Assembly: GCA_029982615.1 (NCBI GenBank)
Contig: JARRBK010000002.1
Location: forward strand, 23,637 to 87,636
Direction: 5' to 3'
From: Tepidanaerobacteraceae bacterium
GTDB lineage: Bacteria > Bacillota > Thermosediminibacteria > Thermosediminibacterales > Tepidanaerobacteraceae
Length of the DNA stretch: 64,000 nt
How positions within the stretch are numbered: the first letter of the stretch is position 1; each line of letters begins with the position of its first letter. The translations under genes and the position numbers were made by a program. This document shows positions 32,668 through 41,665 of this stretch, in pieces. The notes under the pieces were generated by a model that was not told where the DNA came from, ran no database searches, and saw only the letters and a program-made list of their open reading frames with translations.

Positions 32668-32838
32668 ATGAGCACTTTTGACGATATAAATAGAGATTAT
32701 CACATGGATTCAAAACTTGCTGAGGCTTATGTGCCCATGCAGATGTACGGCGAGATTTTTGATTTGAGGGCAGCACTTTGTCACGGGACTCTTTTCCCAG
32801 AGCTGTACAGACCCTATCCCAGAAGAACATCAGAATAA
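32668..32838 (+). CDS. cotJA: Spore coat protein CotJA
   Basis: CotJA is a small spore coat polypeptide needed to incorporate CotJC. The 56-aa product contains the family motif LAEAYVPMQMYGEIFDLRAA and ends in a basic proline-rich tail (YRPYPRRTSE). ATG 32668 was chosen over earlier in-frame ATGs because it lies 7 nt after GGGAGG. It heads the cotJA-cotJB-cotJC operon, expressed in the mother cell. Confidence 0.9.
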   Translation: MSTFDDINRDYHMDSKLAEAYVPMQMYGEIFDLRAALCHGTLFPELYRPYPRRTSE

Positions 32839-32858
32839 AAAAGATGGAGGTGAACAAT

Positions 32859-33122
32859 ATGCCGCTCAACACTCCCGGCAATATGATAGAAATGTTAAAA
32901 GAAATACAGGCAGTGGACTTTGGAGTATACGAACTTGCCCTTTTTCTGGATACTCATCCCGAAGACCGTCAGGCTTTGGATGAGCACAACAAGCTGGTTA
33001 GGAAATCTTATCAGCTAAAAACCGGCTATGAAGAAAAATACGGTCCTCTTCGGTTGGATTCCCTGTCCCAATATCCTTATCAATATGTAAAAGAACCATG
33101 GCCTTGGGAAATAGTATACTAG
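32859..33122 (+). CDS. cotJB: Spore coat protein CotJB
   Basis: CotJB is a small protein of the CotJ coat complex. The 87-aa product includes the segment EIQAVDFGVYELALFLDTHP and ends KEPWPWEIVY, both typical. The track start at 32778 is too far upstream; ATG 32859 has GGAGGTGAACAAT at the proper distance. It lies 20 bp after cotJA and 18 bp before cotJC. Confidence 0.92.
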   Translation: MPLNTPGNMIEMLKEIQAVDFGVYELALFLDTHPEDRQALDEHNKLVRKSYQLKTGYEEKYGPLRLDSLSQYPYQYVKEPWPWEIVY

Positions 33123-33140
33123 TGAGGGGAGGGAAACCCA

Positions 33141-33713
33141 ATGTGGTACTACGAAAAAAAGCTGGAATACCCGGCCAATGTTTCCAGAACCGATATTACT
33201 ATGGCAAAATTCCTGTATGCACAATACGGCGGCCCTGATAGCGAACTTTCCGCTGCAGTAAGGTACCTTACTCAGCGCTACACGATGCCTATACCTCAGG
33301 CAAAAGCTGTTTTAACCGATATTGGGACCGAAGAGCTCGCCCACTGGGAAATCATAGGCACTTTAATATATAAACTCACCGAAGGTGCCACGCCGGAACA
33401 GCTTCGCAGAGCCGGCGTGGGCGACCACTATGCCCAACACGATAAAGCCCTCTATCCTCAAGGCGCATCCGGCGTTCCATGGACTGCCGCATATGTTCAG
33501 GCTACCGGAGACCCCATAGCCGACCTGCATGAAGACATGGCTGCTGAACAAAAGGCTCGCGCTGCCTATGAACGCCTAATAAATTTAACTGACGACGCCG
33601 GAGTAATAGCTACACTATCCTTCCTAAGGGAACGGGAAGTGGTGCACTTCCAGAGATTCGGAGAAACCCTTATGCTGGTTAGGGAACATATGATGAATAA
33701 ACACATATATTAA
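33141..33713 (+). CDS. cotJC: Spore coat protein CotJC (manganese catalase-like)
   Basis: CotJC resembles manganese catalases and is a coat component in spores. The 190-aa protein has the dimetal-ligand motifs of that family, with glutamate and histidine in LTDIGTEELAHWEIIGTLIY and in LREREVVHFQRFGET. It is the final cotJ gene. An H2O2-detoxifying activity in the coat is possible but not shown by sequence alone. Confidence 0.94.
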   Translation: MWYYEKKLEYPANVSRTDITMAKFLYAQYGGPDSELSAAVRYLTQRYTMPIPQAKAVLTDIGTEELAHWEIIGTLIYKLTEGATPEQLRRAGVGDHYAQHDKALYPQGASGVPWTAAYVQATGDPIADLHEDMAAEQKARAAYERLINLTDDAGVIATLSFLREREVVHFQRFGETLMLVREHMMNKHIY

Positions 33714-33783
33714 GTAAAGGCAAAAAAAATAAGCAGAACTAACCTGCTGGATTTTAGGATAACACTTCAAGCAGATGCTGAAC

Positions 33784-33855
33784 GCCAGTTGTCAGGTGCG
33801 CGATTAAACACATTACCCTTAGCATTTTGTTTAATCAAGGCTTCTGACATCTGGC
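33784..33855. repeat. Nested inverted repeat between cotJC and copA
   Basis: Three successive complementary arms nest around one centre: GCCAG/CTGGC, GTCAG/CTGAC and GATTAAAC/GTTTAATC, with short internal loops of matched position. The structure covers 72 bp. A short T-rich stretch (CTTTTA) follows on the plus strand, so it could act as a cotJ terminator, but its size and internal loops are unusual. A mobile-element remnant or structured RNA is possible. Confidence 0.6.
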
Positions 33856-33891
33856 TTTTACAGGACTGGCAGACATACCATACCTTATTTT

Positions 33892-36297
33892 TCAGGTTTC
33901 GGGTTTAAACCTTCTGAGCCTCAGAGCATTGGTGACCACCGATACCGAACTGAATGCCATGGCACCTCCGGCTATGGCCGGGCTTAAAAAGCCCAGAGCA
34001 GCAAAGGGTATGCCTATTGCATTATAAATAAACGCCCAGAAAAGGTTTTGCTTTATATTCCTCATTGTGGCACGGCTCAGTTTTATGGCTGTAACTATTC
34101 CCCTCAGGTCACCGCTCATCAATGTGATATCAGCAGCCTCCATCGCCACATCGGTGCCGGTTCCTATCGCTATGCCCACATCTGCCGCAGCCAGAGCCGG
34201 GGCGTCATTGATGCCGTCACCCACCATCGCTGTGAGCTTGCCCTGTGCTTTTATTTTTTCCAGTTCTCGAGCTTTATTCTCCGGCAATACTTCAGCCAGG
34301 ACGTTTTCTATTCCAACCTGCCTTGCAATGGCACTGGCAGTCCGTTTATTGTCGCCGGTAATCATCCACACTTCAATACCCATTTTCTTCAGTTCATCTA
34401 TTGCCTCTTTGGAGTGTTCCTTCACGGTATCAGCCACAGCCACAATGCCTTCAATCCTCCCGTCGACGGCCATTATCATGGCAGTCTTTCCTTCATCTTC
34501 CAGTTTTGCCAGCAAGGTTTCAATGCCGTCAGTGAGAAGGTTTTGTCTTGCCATAAGCCGCCGGTTGCCAAAATATACATCTTTTCCCTGTATTTTTGAG
34601 TATATTCCATGCCCGGGTATGGCTTCAAAACTGTCAGGGTCGGGAATGTCTAAATTTTTCTCCTTTGCTTTGCCAACGATGGCTTCACCCAGAGGATGTT
34701 CGGAATTTTTCTCGGAAATGGCGGCAAAGGTTATGAGTTCTTCGGGTTTCATGTCTCCCAGAGATACTATATCGGTGACTTCGGGCTTTCCTCTGGTGAT
34801 GGTCCCGGTTTTATCAAGGACGATAGCTCTTATTTTATGGGCGCGCTCCAGATGTTCCCCGCCCTTTATCAGCACACCGTATTCCGCCCCCTTGCCGGTA
34901 CCCACCATGACCGAAGTAGGGGTAGCCAAACCCAGAGCGCAAGGGCACGCTATAACAAGGACTGAAACCGCATTGATAAGCCCTGCAGTAAAGTTGTCAA
35001 AGATGAGATACCATACTCCAAAAGAAACGGCTGCTATAACTATTACTGCCGGCACAAAAACTCCGGATATTTGATCTGCCAGTTTCTGTATAGGAGCCTT
35101 GGAACCTTGAGCTTCTTCCACCATCTTTATAATCTGAGCCAGGGCCGTATCCTTTCCCACCTTTCTAGCCTCAAGCTTAAAGCTGCCGGTCTTGTTCAAC
35201 GTTGCCCCCACCACTTCGTCTCCCGCTTTCTTCTCCACAGGAATGCTCTCCCCGGTTAGCATGGATTCATCCACTGATGAATACCCTTCTATTATCTTAC
35301 CGTCCACAGGTATTTTTTCCCCAGGTCTTACCACCACTATGTCTCCCACTTCTACTTCTTCTACCGGAATATCCATTTCCTGATTATTCCTTATTACCCG
35401 GGCAGTCTTGGCCTGCAAGCCCACCAGCTTTTTGATGGCCTCGGAAGTCCTGCCTTTGGCCAGGGCTTCCAAATACTTGCCAAGAGTGATTAGTGTAATA
35501 ATGACTCCAGACGCTTCAAAATACAGGTAATTATGAATCATTTCCACTGGCTGGGTAAACATATTATATAGGCTGTAGAAAAATGCTGCAGATGTGCCCA
35601 TGGCTATCAATACATCCATATTGGCAGTGCCATTTTTCAAGTTATGATAAGCACCGCGATAATATTTAAAACCAATGACAAACTGAACCGGGGCTGAAAG
35701 TGCTATTTGGAACCACGGATTATCGAAGACTCCTCCGGGTTTACCCATTATTCTCAAGATCATGGACATAACCAGCGGTGCCGAAAGTATGGCGGAAATA
35801 ACCACTAGCCGTCCCAGAGATTTTATTTCCCTATCCCGCTCCTTTTTTTCTTGGTCTTGCATTGCTTCGGTTTTTTCGTAGGCGTCATATCCTATATTGC
35901 GAACGGCTTTAATCAGATTTTTTATGTCTGTATCACTGCTGTTGTATTCTACTATGGCAGTCTCAGCAGCAAAATTCACTGAAGCATTATAAACTCCCAG
36001 CTGTTTTGCAAGGGTTCTTTCGATCCTTGCAGCACAAGAGGCACATGTCATATTCTTCAGCCCTAGCTCTGCTTTATCCAGCACCACGTCATATCCTACA
36101 TCTTTTATCTTCTGGATAAATTCATTAATAGCAACTTTGCTCGGATCGTATGTTATATTGGCTTTTTCGGTCGCAAAATTTACATTAACTTGCAAAACCC
36201 CTTGCATTCTTGATATAGCCTTTTCTATCCTAGCAGCGCAGGCGGTACAGGTCATACCCTTTATCCTGATTACTGTTTTTGACACCCCGTTCAGCAT
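33892..36297 (-). CDS. copA: Copper-exporting P1B-type ATPase CopA
   Basis: CopA pumps Cu(I) out of the cytoplasm. The 801-aa protein has two N-terminal HMA domains ([12 protein letters not shown] and [12 protein letters not shown]), eight membrane segments, the transmembrane metal motif CPC in [13 protein letters not shown], the phosphorylation site DKTGTITRG, the actuator motif TGES, the HP motif of the SEHPLGEAI segment and [14 protein letters not shown]. It would receive copper from CopZ. A CsoR-like palindrome between -35 and -10 regions lies 21 bp upstream. The large antisense ORFs over it are shadows. Confidence 0.96.
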   Translation of the reverse strand: MLNGVSKTVIRIKGMTCTACAARIEKAISRMQGVLQVNVNFATEKANITYDPSKVAINEFIQKIKDVGYDVVLDKAELGLKNMTCASCAARIERTLAKQLGVYNASVNFAAETAIVEYNSSDTDIKNLIKAVRNIGYDAYEKTEAMQDQEKKERDREIKSLGRLVVISAILSAPLVMSMILRIMGKPGGVFDNPWFQIALSAPVQFVIGFKYYRGAYHNLKNGTANMDVLIAMGTSAAFFYSLYNMFTQPVEMIHNYLYFEASGVIITLITLGKYLEALAKGRTSEAIKKLVGLQAKTARVIRNNQEMDIPVEEVEVGDIVVVRPGEKIPVDGKIIEGYSSVDESMLTGESIPVEKKAGDEVVGATLNKTGSFKLEARKVGKDTALAQIIKMVEEAQGSKAPIQKLADQISGVFVPAVIVIAAVSFGVWYLIFDNFTAGLINAVSVLVIACPCALGLATPTSVMVGTGKGAEYGVLIKGGEHLERAHKIRAIVLDKTGTITRGKPEVTDIVSLGDMKPEELITFAAISEKNSEHPLGEAIVGKAKEKNLDIPDPDSFEAIPGHGIYSKIQGKDVYFGNRRLMARQNLLTDGIETLLAKLEDEGKTAMIMAVDGRIEGIVAVADTVKEHSKEAIDELKKMGIEVWMITGDNKRTASAIARQVGIENVLAEVLPENKARELEKIKAQGKLTAMVGDGINDAPALAAADVGIAIGTGTDVAMEAADITLMSGDLRGIVTAIKLSRATMRNIKQNLFWAFIYNAIGIPFAALGFLSPAIAGGAMAFSSVSVVTNALRLRRFKPET

Positions 36298-36317
36298 GTC
36301 AAAGCCATCCTTTTGAT

Positions 36318-36336
36318 TATACCCCTATAGGGTATA
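36318..36336 (-). promoter_or_regulatory. CsoR-like operator upstream of copA
   Basis: TATACCC-CTATA-GGGTATA is an almost perfect palindrome with the G/C core and A/T flanks of CsoR sites. On the minus strand its end overlaps a TATAAT-like -10 element, so the bound repressor would block transcription. The site before copZ is its close match. Confidence 0.7.
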
Positions 36337-36351
36337 TATACCTTTAATTTA

Positions 36352-37245
36352 TCACCCCTTTGTTTTCTTGTCAAGCCGGTTTGTTTTGTTTCCATTTGCA
36401 TCCACAAGCGTTTTTATCCCTTCCCACGCATGATAAGAACTCCTTACAAGAGGACCTGCAGCAACATATTTAAACCCTAAATTATATCCTATTTCCTTAT
36501 ACCTTTCAAACTGTTCTGGGATTATATATTCGGCAACTTCTATGTGCTCTTTCGATGGCCTCAAGTACTGACCTATCGTCATCATGTCGCAGTTTACTTT
36601 TCTCAAGTCTTTCATGACATTAATGACTTCGTCCTCGGTTTCACCCAAGCCCACCATGATTCCCGATTTGGTATGAATATTTCCATCTAACTCTTTTACT
36701 CTCTTTAAAAGACTCAATGACCTCTCATAACTTGCCTGAGGCCGAACTTTCGGGTAAAGCCTCGGGACCGTCTCAACATTGTGGTTTATAATTTCTGGTC
36801 GAGCATTTACCACAGTCTTTATAGCCTCGTCTTCCCCCCTAAAGTCGGATACGAGTACTTCTACCGTAAGACTTGGTATTTTTTTTAGCTCGTCAATAGT
36901 CTTTGCAAAATGGGATGCACCGCCATCGGGTATATCGTCTCTAGTTACACACGTGACCACCACATGTTTTAACCCCAGTTTCTTCGCTGCCTCTGCCACT
37001 CTCTTCGGTTCACCCTCATCAAGCGGCTCCGGCCGGCCCTTGCTTACTGCACAGAACCTGCAGCTTCGGGTACAAATATTTCCCATTATCATAAATGTTG
37101 CTGTCTTTTTAGCAAAACATTCGCTGATATTGGGACAATCGGCGCTCTGGCATACGGTGTTTAAAGACATTTCTTTTAAAAAATCCTGCATTAGCTTTAG
37201 TTCTTTGTGAGAAATCTTTACCTTCAGCCATTCAGGCTTTTTCAT
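36352..37245 (-). CDS. lipA: Lipoyl synthase LipA
   Basis: LipA inserts two sulfur atoms into protein-bound octanoyl groups. The 297-aa protein has the auxiliary cluster motif [12 protein letters not shown], the radical SAM motif CTRSCRFC and the C-terminal RSSYHAWE serine-containing motif. It follows lipB with a 12-bp gap, giving a de novo lipoylation operon. The target dehydrogenase or glycine-cleavage genes lie outside the window. Confidence 0.97.
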   Translation of the reverse strand: MKKPEWLKVKISHKELKLMQDFLKEMSLNTVCQSADCPNISECFAKKTATFMIMGNICTRSCRFCAVSKGRPEPLDEGEPKRVAEAAKKLGLKHVVVTCVTRDDIPDGGASHFAKTIDELKKIPSLTVEVLVSDFRGEDEAIKTVVNARPEIINHNVETVPRLYPKVRPQASYERSLSLLKRVKELDGNIHTKSGIMVGLGETEDEVINVMKDLRKVNCDMMTIGQYLRPSKEHIEVAEYIIPEQFERYKEIGYNLGFKYVAAGPLVRSSYHAWEGIKTLVDANGNKTNRLDKKTKG

Positions 37246-37257
37246 TATGTATTCCTC

Positions 37258-37920
37258 CTATTCCAGATCTTTCAGTGTTATTTCCTCAATTTCAGCCTCA
37301 AATACCTCCTTGAATTTATCGACCATTCTATTTAGCACTTCCCCTATGCCGTCCTTCACTCCCAGCTTTTCCAGCGAAGTGACTCCATAATTCGTTATAC
37401 CGCACGGATTTATGAATTTAAAATAGTCCAGGTCAGTAGTTACATTAAAGGCTATACCATGCCATGTTATCCATCGGCTTATGGCCGCTCCTACGGCACA
37501 AATTTTTTCATCCCCTACCCATACTCCCCTGTATTTATCCTTCCTGCCGGCCTCAATTGCATAAACCGCTAAAAGCCTTATAATTACCTCTTCAAGCATA
37601 TAAACATAAAGATGCACGTCTTTCTTCCATTTGTTAAGGTTTAAAATGGGGTATGCCACAATCTGCCCCGGACCGTGAAATGTAATATTCCCTCCCCTTT
37701 CGGTGCGATATATTTTGGCCTTTTTTTCAAGTTCGTCAATCGATATCAATACGTTTTCAAAACCTCCGGCTCTCCCTACGGTGTATACAGGAGGGTGCTG
37801 CAAAGTAATCAATATTCCATCTGAAAAACCTTGACTTACCTTATCCCTAGCCTTAATCTGTATATCCCTGGCTTCCAGGTAAGGTGTCAAACCCAATCTC
37901 AATAGCTTAACATCATGCAA
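37258..37920 (-). CDS. lipB: Octanoyltransferase LipB
   Basis: LipB transfers octanoyl groups from acyl carrier protein to lipoyl domains. The 220-aa protein has the motifs LQHPPVYTVGRAGG, TERGGNITFHGPGQIVAYPI and GAAISRWITWHGIAFNV, with the catalytic lysine region near the last. The cysteine of the usual GxGxC region reads NPCGITNYGVTSL. It is the first gene of the lipB-lipA operon. Confidence 0.95.
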   Translation of the reverse strand: MHDVKLLRLGLTPYLEARDIQIKARDKVSQGFSDGILITLQHPPVYTVGRAGGFENVLISIDELEKKAKIYRTERGGNITFHGPGQIVAYPILNLNKWKKDVHLYVYMLEEVIIRLLAVYAIEAGRKDKYRGVWVGDEKICAVGAAISRWITWHGIAFNVTTDLDYFKFINPCGITNYGVTSLEKLGVKDGIGEVLNRMVDKFKEVFEAEIEEITLKDLE

Positions 37921-38290
37921 GTTTTACCATCTCCTAAAAAATAAATTTTTTTTGTTGCTTTTTTAGATTTTGGCTTGGTGTAAAAACCAAGTCCGTTGCC
38001 GAAGATGCCTGGCAAAAAAGTAACTTGCGAATCAAAATTAGATTTGTATTGAAATAATAATTATTAATATTATATTGGTGTATTAAAAGTATATTTTAGA
38101 AACTCTTGAATTTAATATATTTTTACAGCAGGCTAAAGTCAAGTTATTTTATTTCTTTGCTTTAAAAAAGACCTTATTAAATATCGATGAGGTTTTATAA
38201 AAATATAAATAGCTTGAATGTAATTTAAATCTATGTTAAAGTTTAGTAGAAAGCGTTTTTGACCGTAGAGGTTTGTCAGGGGGTATTCAC
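37921..38290. other. Long intergenic region before hydE with hairpin repeat copy 1
   Basis: This 370-bp region separates divergent lipB and hydE. It is mostly AT-rich and gene-free. It carries hairpin repeat copy 1 at 37977-38026 and probably the promoters of both flanking genes. I could not choose a unique promoter for hydE. Confidence 0.5.
37977..38026 (+). repeat. Hairpin repeat, copy 1 (partly decayed)
   Basis: The 50-bp sequence GGTGTAAAAACCAAGTCCGT... aligns over its whole length with copy 2 at 39403, roughly 80% identical by eye and in the same orientation. AAGT and AACTT arms are still visible, but the outer 3' arm found in copy 2 is lost. No known riboswitch or IS end was recognised. 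Confidence 0.6.
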
Positions 38291-39355
38291 GTGACCAAAA
38301 ACATATGGGAAAAAATAGATTCCGAGCAGGAACTTAACCACGAAGAACTTTGCAGCTTGCTGGCTATGGAAAATGCTGAACAGCTGGAACTTCTTTATCA
38401 AAAAGCGGATAAAATTAGAAAAAAATATGTGGGAGATGAAGTTCATCTCAGGGGATTAATAGAATTTTCCAATTACTGCAGAAACAACTGCCTGTATTGC
38501 GGCATTCGCCGGGATAATAAAAAGATAAAGCGCTACCGCATGCAAATCGATGAAATTTTGGATACAGCCATTCTGGCTGCAAACTTGGGCTATAAAACTG
38601 TGGTGTTGCAATCGGGCGAAGATATGTATTACACCACAGATAAGCTGGTGGAGCTTATAAGGTTTATTAAAAAGAATGCTGATGTAGCCATTACATTGAG
38701 TATAGGCGAGCGCTCTTATGAGGACTACGCACGTTTCTTTGAAGCCGGAGCAGATAGGTACCTCATAAGATTTGAAACTTCAAACCCAGAGCTTTATGCG
38801 AAACTTCACCCCGACTCAAGTTTTGAAAACCGCATGAAAATATTGAATTGGTTAAAACAAATAGGATATCAGACCGGTTCAGGGGTAATGATAGGACTTC
38901 CCGGACAAAGCATAGAAGATTTAGCCCGGGATATTTTAAAATTTAAGGAACTCGATCTCGACATGATAGGCGTTGGCCCATACATTTGTCATCCAGACAC
39001 ACCCCTGGCTGGAAATCCCAACGGTACCGCTGAGATGACTCTCAAAGTAATAGCATTGACAAGAATTGTTACCAAAAATACCCATATACCTGCCACTACA
39101 GCTCTTGCCACCCTCAGGCCTGCCGACGGCAGGGAAAAAGCTCTTAAAGCCGGAGCCAACGTGATTATGCCCAATGTATCCCCTATAAAATACCGCGAGT
39201 ATTATGAGCTTTACCCTAACAAAATATGTATCCGGGAAACCGAAAGACAGTGCAACGACTGCATCAAGAGGCGAATTTACTCTATAGGTCGGACCATAAG
39301 CAAAGGGTATGGACATTCTTTAAAGAAAAAAACAGATAATGCCATAGCTTTTTAA
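38291..39355 (+). CDS. hydE: [FeFe]-hydrogenase H-cluster radical SAM maturase HydE
   Basis: HydE helps build the 2Fe subcluster of [FeFe]-hydrogenase. The 354-aa protein has the radical SAM motif CRNNCLYC in the typical context GLIEFSNYCRNNCLYCGIRR, a TIM-barrel core, and C-terminal cysteines (CIRETERQCNDC) that bind the accessory cluster in some HydE proteins. GTG 38291 was chosen because GGGGG lies 8 nt before it; the track's TTG overlaps that site. HydF, HydG and the hydrogenase are not in the window. The related PylB is a less likely alternative. Confidence 0.9.
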   Translation: MTKNIWEKIDSEQELNHEELCSLLAMENAEQLELLYQKADKIRKKYVGDEVHLRGLIEFSNYCRNNCLYCGIRRDNKKIKRYRMQIDEILDTAILAANLGYKTVVLQSGEDMYYTTDKLVELIRFIKKNADVAITLSIGERSYEDYARFFEAGADRYLIRFETSNPELYAKLHPDSSFENRMKILNWLKQIGYQTGSGVMIGLPGQSIEDLARDILKFKELDLDMIGVGPYICHPDTPLAGNPNGTAEMTLKVIALTRIVTKNTHIPATTALATLRPADGREKALKAGANVIMPNVSPIKYREYYELYPNKICIRETERQCNDCIKRRIYSIGRTISKGYGHSLKKKTDNAIAF

Positions 39356-39402
39356 GTATGTAAAAATGAATCTCCTTTTTCTTTTTAAAATATCAGGATT
39401 CG

Positions 39403-39460
39403 GGTATAAAAATTAAGTCCGCTGCCGGAGATGGCCCGGCAAGAAAGGACTTTTTACACC
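39403..39460 (+). repeat. Hairpin repeat, copy 2
   Basis: GGTATAAA...AAGTCC...GCCGG / CCGGC...GGACTT...TTTACACC forms a long stem with internal loops and lies 48 bp after the hydE stop. The first 50 bp match copy 1 upstream of hydE. The element could end hydE transcription, but its copy upstream argues for a dispersed repeat. Confidence 0.65.
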
Positions 39461-39500
39461 GGAACCATATCAATAATTTTTATAACTGATTTAAAAGTTT

Positions 39501-39530
39501 AAAAACCATTGGCTATACGCCAATGGTTTT
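39501..39530 (-). terminator. Intrinsic terminator of the dehydrogenase gene
   Basis: AACCATTGGC pairs with GCCAATGGTT around a TATAC-type loop and is followed on the minus strand by a T-run. It lies about 6 bp after the stop codon of the dehydrogenase gene and may also serve hydE. Confidence 0.8.
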
Positions 39531-39535
39531 AATCA

Positions 39536-40414
39536 CTAATCATATAATTTGAAAAGTGCCTGGGTTCCGCTGTTTTCCTCTCCTTTGGCAGCAAGCTTCT
39601 CATACAAAGACAGGGCAAGGGCAAGGCCCGGTAGTTCAAGTCCCATTTCTTTCGCCGATTCCAGAGCAATTTTCATATCCTTGATAAAGTGTTTTACATA
39701 AAAGCCAGGAGCAAAATCGCCTTTTATCATCCTTGGAGCCAGGTTACTCAACGACCAGCTGCCGGCCGCTCCGGATTCTATGCTCTTTAAAACCCTCAGA
39801 GGATCAAGCCCAGCTTTTTTAGCATACGCTATGGCTTCGCATACTCCTATCATTCCTGATGCAATGGCTATCTGGTTGCACATTTTTGTATACTGACCGG
39901 CACCCGGTCCCCCTTGAAGCACTATATTTTTACCCATAATCTCTAATATGGGCTTTACCGTTTCAAAAGCTTCCGGCTCTCCTCCAACCATTATGGATAA
40001 TCGTGCTTCCCTGGCACCGATATCCCCACCGGACACCGGTGCATCCATGGCATATAACCCTCTTGCCCGGGCTTCTTCGTAAATCCTTTTTGCCAACATT
40101 GGGCTGGATGTAGTCATATCTATAAGATAAGATCCCGGTTTTGCATGGTTTATTATTCCGTTTTCGCTCAAGTAAATTTCTTCCACGTCTTTGGGATATC
40201 CTATCATTGTTATTACAACATCAGTCCCTGCTGCTAATTCCGCTGCAGTATCCTTCCATACGGCTCCCTGTTTTATCAAATCCTCTGCTTTTGATTTTGT
40301 CCTGTTATAAACAAAAACTTTATAGCCTGCCTTGAGCAAGTTTGCTGCCATGCTCTTTCCCATTACCCCTGTGCCGATAAAGCCCAAAATAGTGGTATCT
40401 TTATTTAGTTTCAT
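39536..40414 (-). CDS. NAD-binding beta-hydroxyacid dehydrogenase (GarR/MmsB-like)
   Basis: The 292-aa protein has the Rossmann motif GFIGTGVMGKSMAANLLKAG and the substrate motif DAPVSGGDIGAREARLSIMV, with the catalytic lysine region GAGQYTKMCNQIA. Family members oxidise 3-hydroxyisobutyrate, tartronate semialdehyde or related acids; the substrate cannot be told from sequence. ATG 40414 is preferred because GGGAGAAAATAAA precedes it. It stands alone between hydE and the ABC exporter operon. Confidence 0.88.
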   Translation of the reverse strand: MKLNKDTTILGFIGTGVMGKSMAANLLKAGYKVFVYNRTKSKAEDLIKQGAVWKDTAAELAAGTDVVITMIGYPKDVEEIYLSENGIINHAKPGSYLIDMTTSSPMLAKRIYEEARARGLYAMDAPVSGGDIGAREARLSIMVGGEPEAFETVKPILEIMGKNIVLQGGPGAGQYTKMCNQIAIASGMIGVCEAIAYAKKAGLDPLRVLKSIESGAAGSWSLSNLAPRMIKGDFAPGFYVKHFIKDMKIALESAKEMGLELPGLALALSLYEKLAAKGEENSGTQALFKLYD

Positions 40415-40540
40415 TTTATTTTCTCCCATTTCTAAAATGATATGCATATTATTTTATTCTATAAATGAGCTAGATTTCCTTTTTTTACTTTAAATAAAAC
40501 ATTAGTTTGTAACTATTCAGCAGCTACTTGAGGCTGATGC

Positions 40541-40630
40541 AAGTGGTTTTTAGCGAGCGACTTGTGCAGCACCGGACACAGCACCCGGCGCAGTGAGGGT
40601 AACCGGACTGCGGCACGAAACTAGCGGCAG
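40541..40630. other. Unexplained GC-rich, structure-prone segment
   Basis: This segment is much more GC-rich than its surroundings. It has a CGCAGT/ACTGCG stem, GCAAGT/ACTTGT arms and a near direct repeat CAGCACCGGA/CAGCACCCGG. There is no ORF with a ribosome binding site. It lies between the dehydrogenase start and the ABC permease stop. It may be a structured RNA, a repeat, or a remnant of mobile DNA. Confidence 0.45.
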
Positions 40631-40657
40631 ATAAAAGTCACATAAAGATGTCTCATT

Positions 40658-41665
40658 TTATGCTCGGACTTCTTGCCGCAAGAACAAAGTATACGCTACC
40701 GCAAAAATTATAAGGGTTGCTGCAACCAAACCTGTAAGATGCGGCCAGATGAGCAAAAGGCTTTGACCCAAGGGCAAATATCCCATTATTGCTCCAGATG
40801 CTTGTTCGGCCAGCACCGGCCCAAGCGTTCTAACGTCAGGGGAAAGTATCGTTACAGAAGCTTCACTGTACAAAGTAGACGGCGACAGACGTGCCAGGCC
40901 CTGTTTTAATTCGATATTATGCAGCTGGGTAATGGCCGGAGTTTGATCATTGACCGGAAACACGGCATCAGCCACCATTCCTGCCAGAAGTGGAACAAAA
41001 ATTGAAAACAACAGCCAAAGCGCTATGCCGCCAAGAGCCGAAGTAGCTGTCTGCCGAAAAACCAGAGAGAACAACATCGATAGAGCTAGCCAGAAAGCCA
41101 TATACACTATGCTTAAAACAAGGTATATCAAAAGCCTCAGAATTTCTTCTGCTGTAGGGCCCACGCCTGTCATTAATATTCCCATTCCAGCCACAAAACC
41201 GCCCAGTGCAAATGTCATAAAGGCCAATACCGCAAGCCTTGCCAGAAACTTGCCGTTAATAACATCATCGCGGTACAAAGGTTGGGACAACAATCTACTC
41301 ATCGTGCCCCGGTTCTGTTCCCCATTTATGGCATCAAATCCCATGGCTAGGCCCACTAAAGGGCCCAACAGGGATAAAAACCACGTAAATGGCGGTAAAG
41401 AATTCCCACCTATGGTAAATATTTTTACTAGGACGAATTCACTGTCTCCAGCTGAAGCCCCTGAAATGTTTTGAACTGCAGTATAGAATGAAACAGCACC
41501 GGTTATCATAATCAGAAAAAAAAGAATAAAAAACCGACTGCTGGATAACTGGTCAGCCAGCTCTTTTTTAAACACCGTTCCAAGATTCCCGCTGCTACGG
41601 CGCTTTGCCTTTTCTTCAACCTTTTTAGGTTTATCAATTATTACATTAGAGCTTGCTGATTCCAC
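40658..41665 (-). CDS. ABC-2 type transporter permease
   Basis: The 335-aa membrane protein has an N-terminal cytoplasmic stretch and about six transmembrane segments, with the ABC-2/NosY-like feature [21 protein letters not shown] typical of permeases that pair with CcmA-type ATPases. Between the first and second spans lies a larger extracytoplasmic segment. Its start overlaps the ATPase gene by 20 bp. The exported substrate is unknown. Confidence 0.88.
   Translation of the reverse strand: MESASSNVIIDKPKKVEEKAKRRSSGNLGTVFKKELADQLSSSRFFILFFLIMITGAVSFYTAVQNISGASAGDSEFVLVKIFTIGGNSLPPFTWFLSLLGPLVGLAMGFDAINGEQNRGTMSRLLSQPLYRDDVINGKFLARLAVLAFMTFALGGFVAGMGILMTGVGPTAEEILRLLIYLVLSIVYMAFWLALSMLFSLVFRQTATSALGGIALWLLFSIFVPLLAGMVADAVFPVNDQTPAITQLHNIELKQGLARLSPSTLYSEASVTILSPDVRTLGPVLAEQASGAIMGYLPLGQSLLLIWPHLTGLVAATLIIFAVAYTLFLRQEVRA

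Noticed and set aside
34067-35074. 335-aa plus-strand ORF opposite copA
   Set aside because: It is an antisense shadow of a conserved P-type ATPase, has serine/proline/alanine-rich low-complexity composition and no ribosome binding site.
33784-39460. CRISPR array or att sites among the inverted and hairpin repeats
   Set aside because: There are only two copies of one repeat without regular spacers, and no cas or integrase genes are present.
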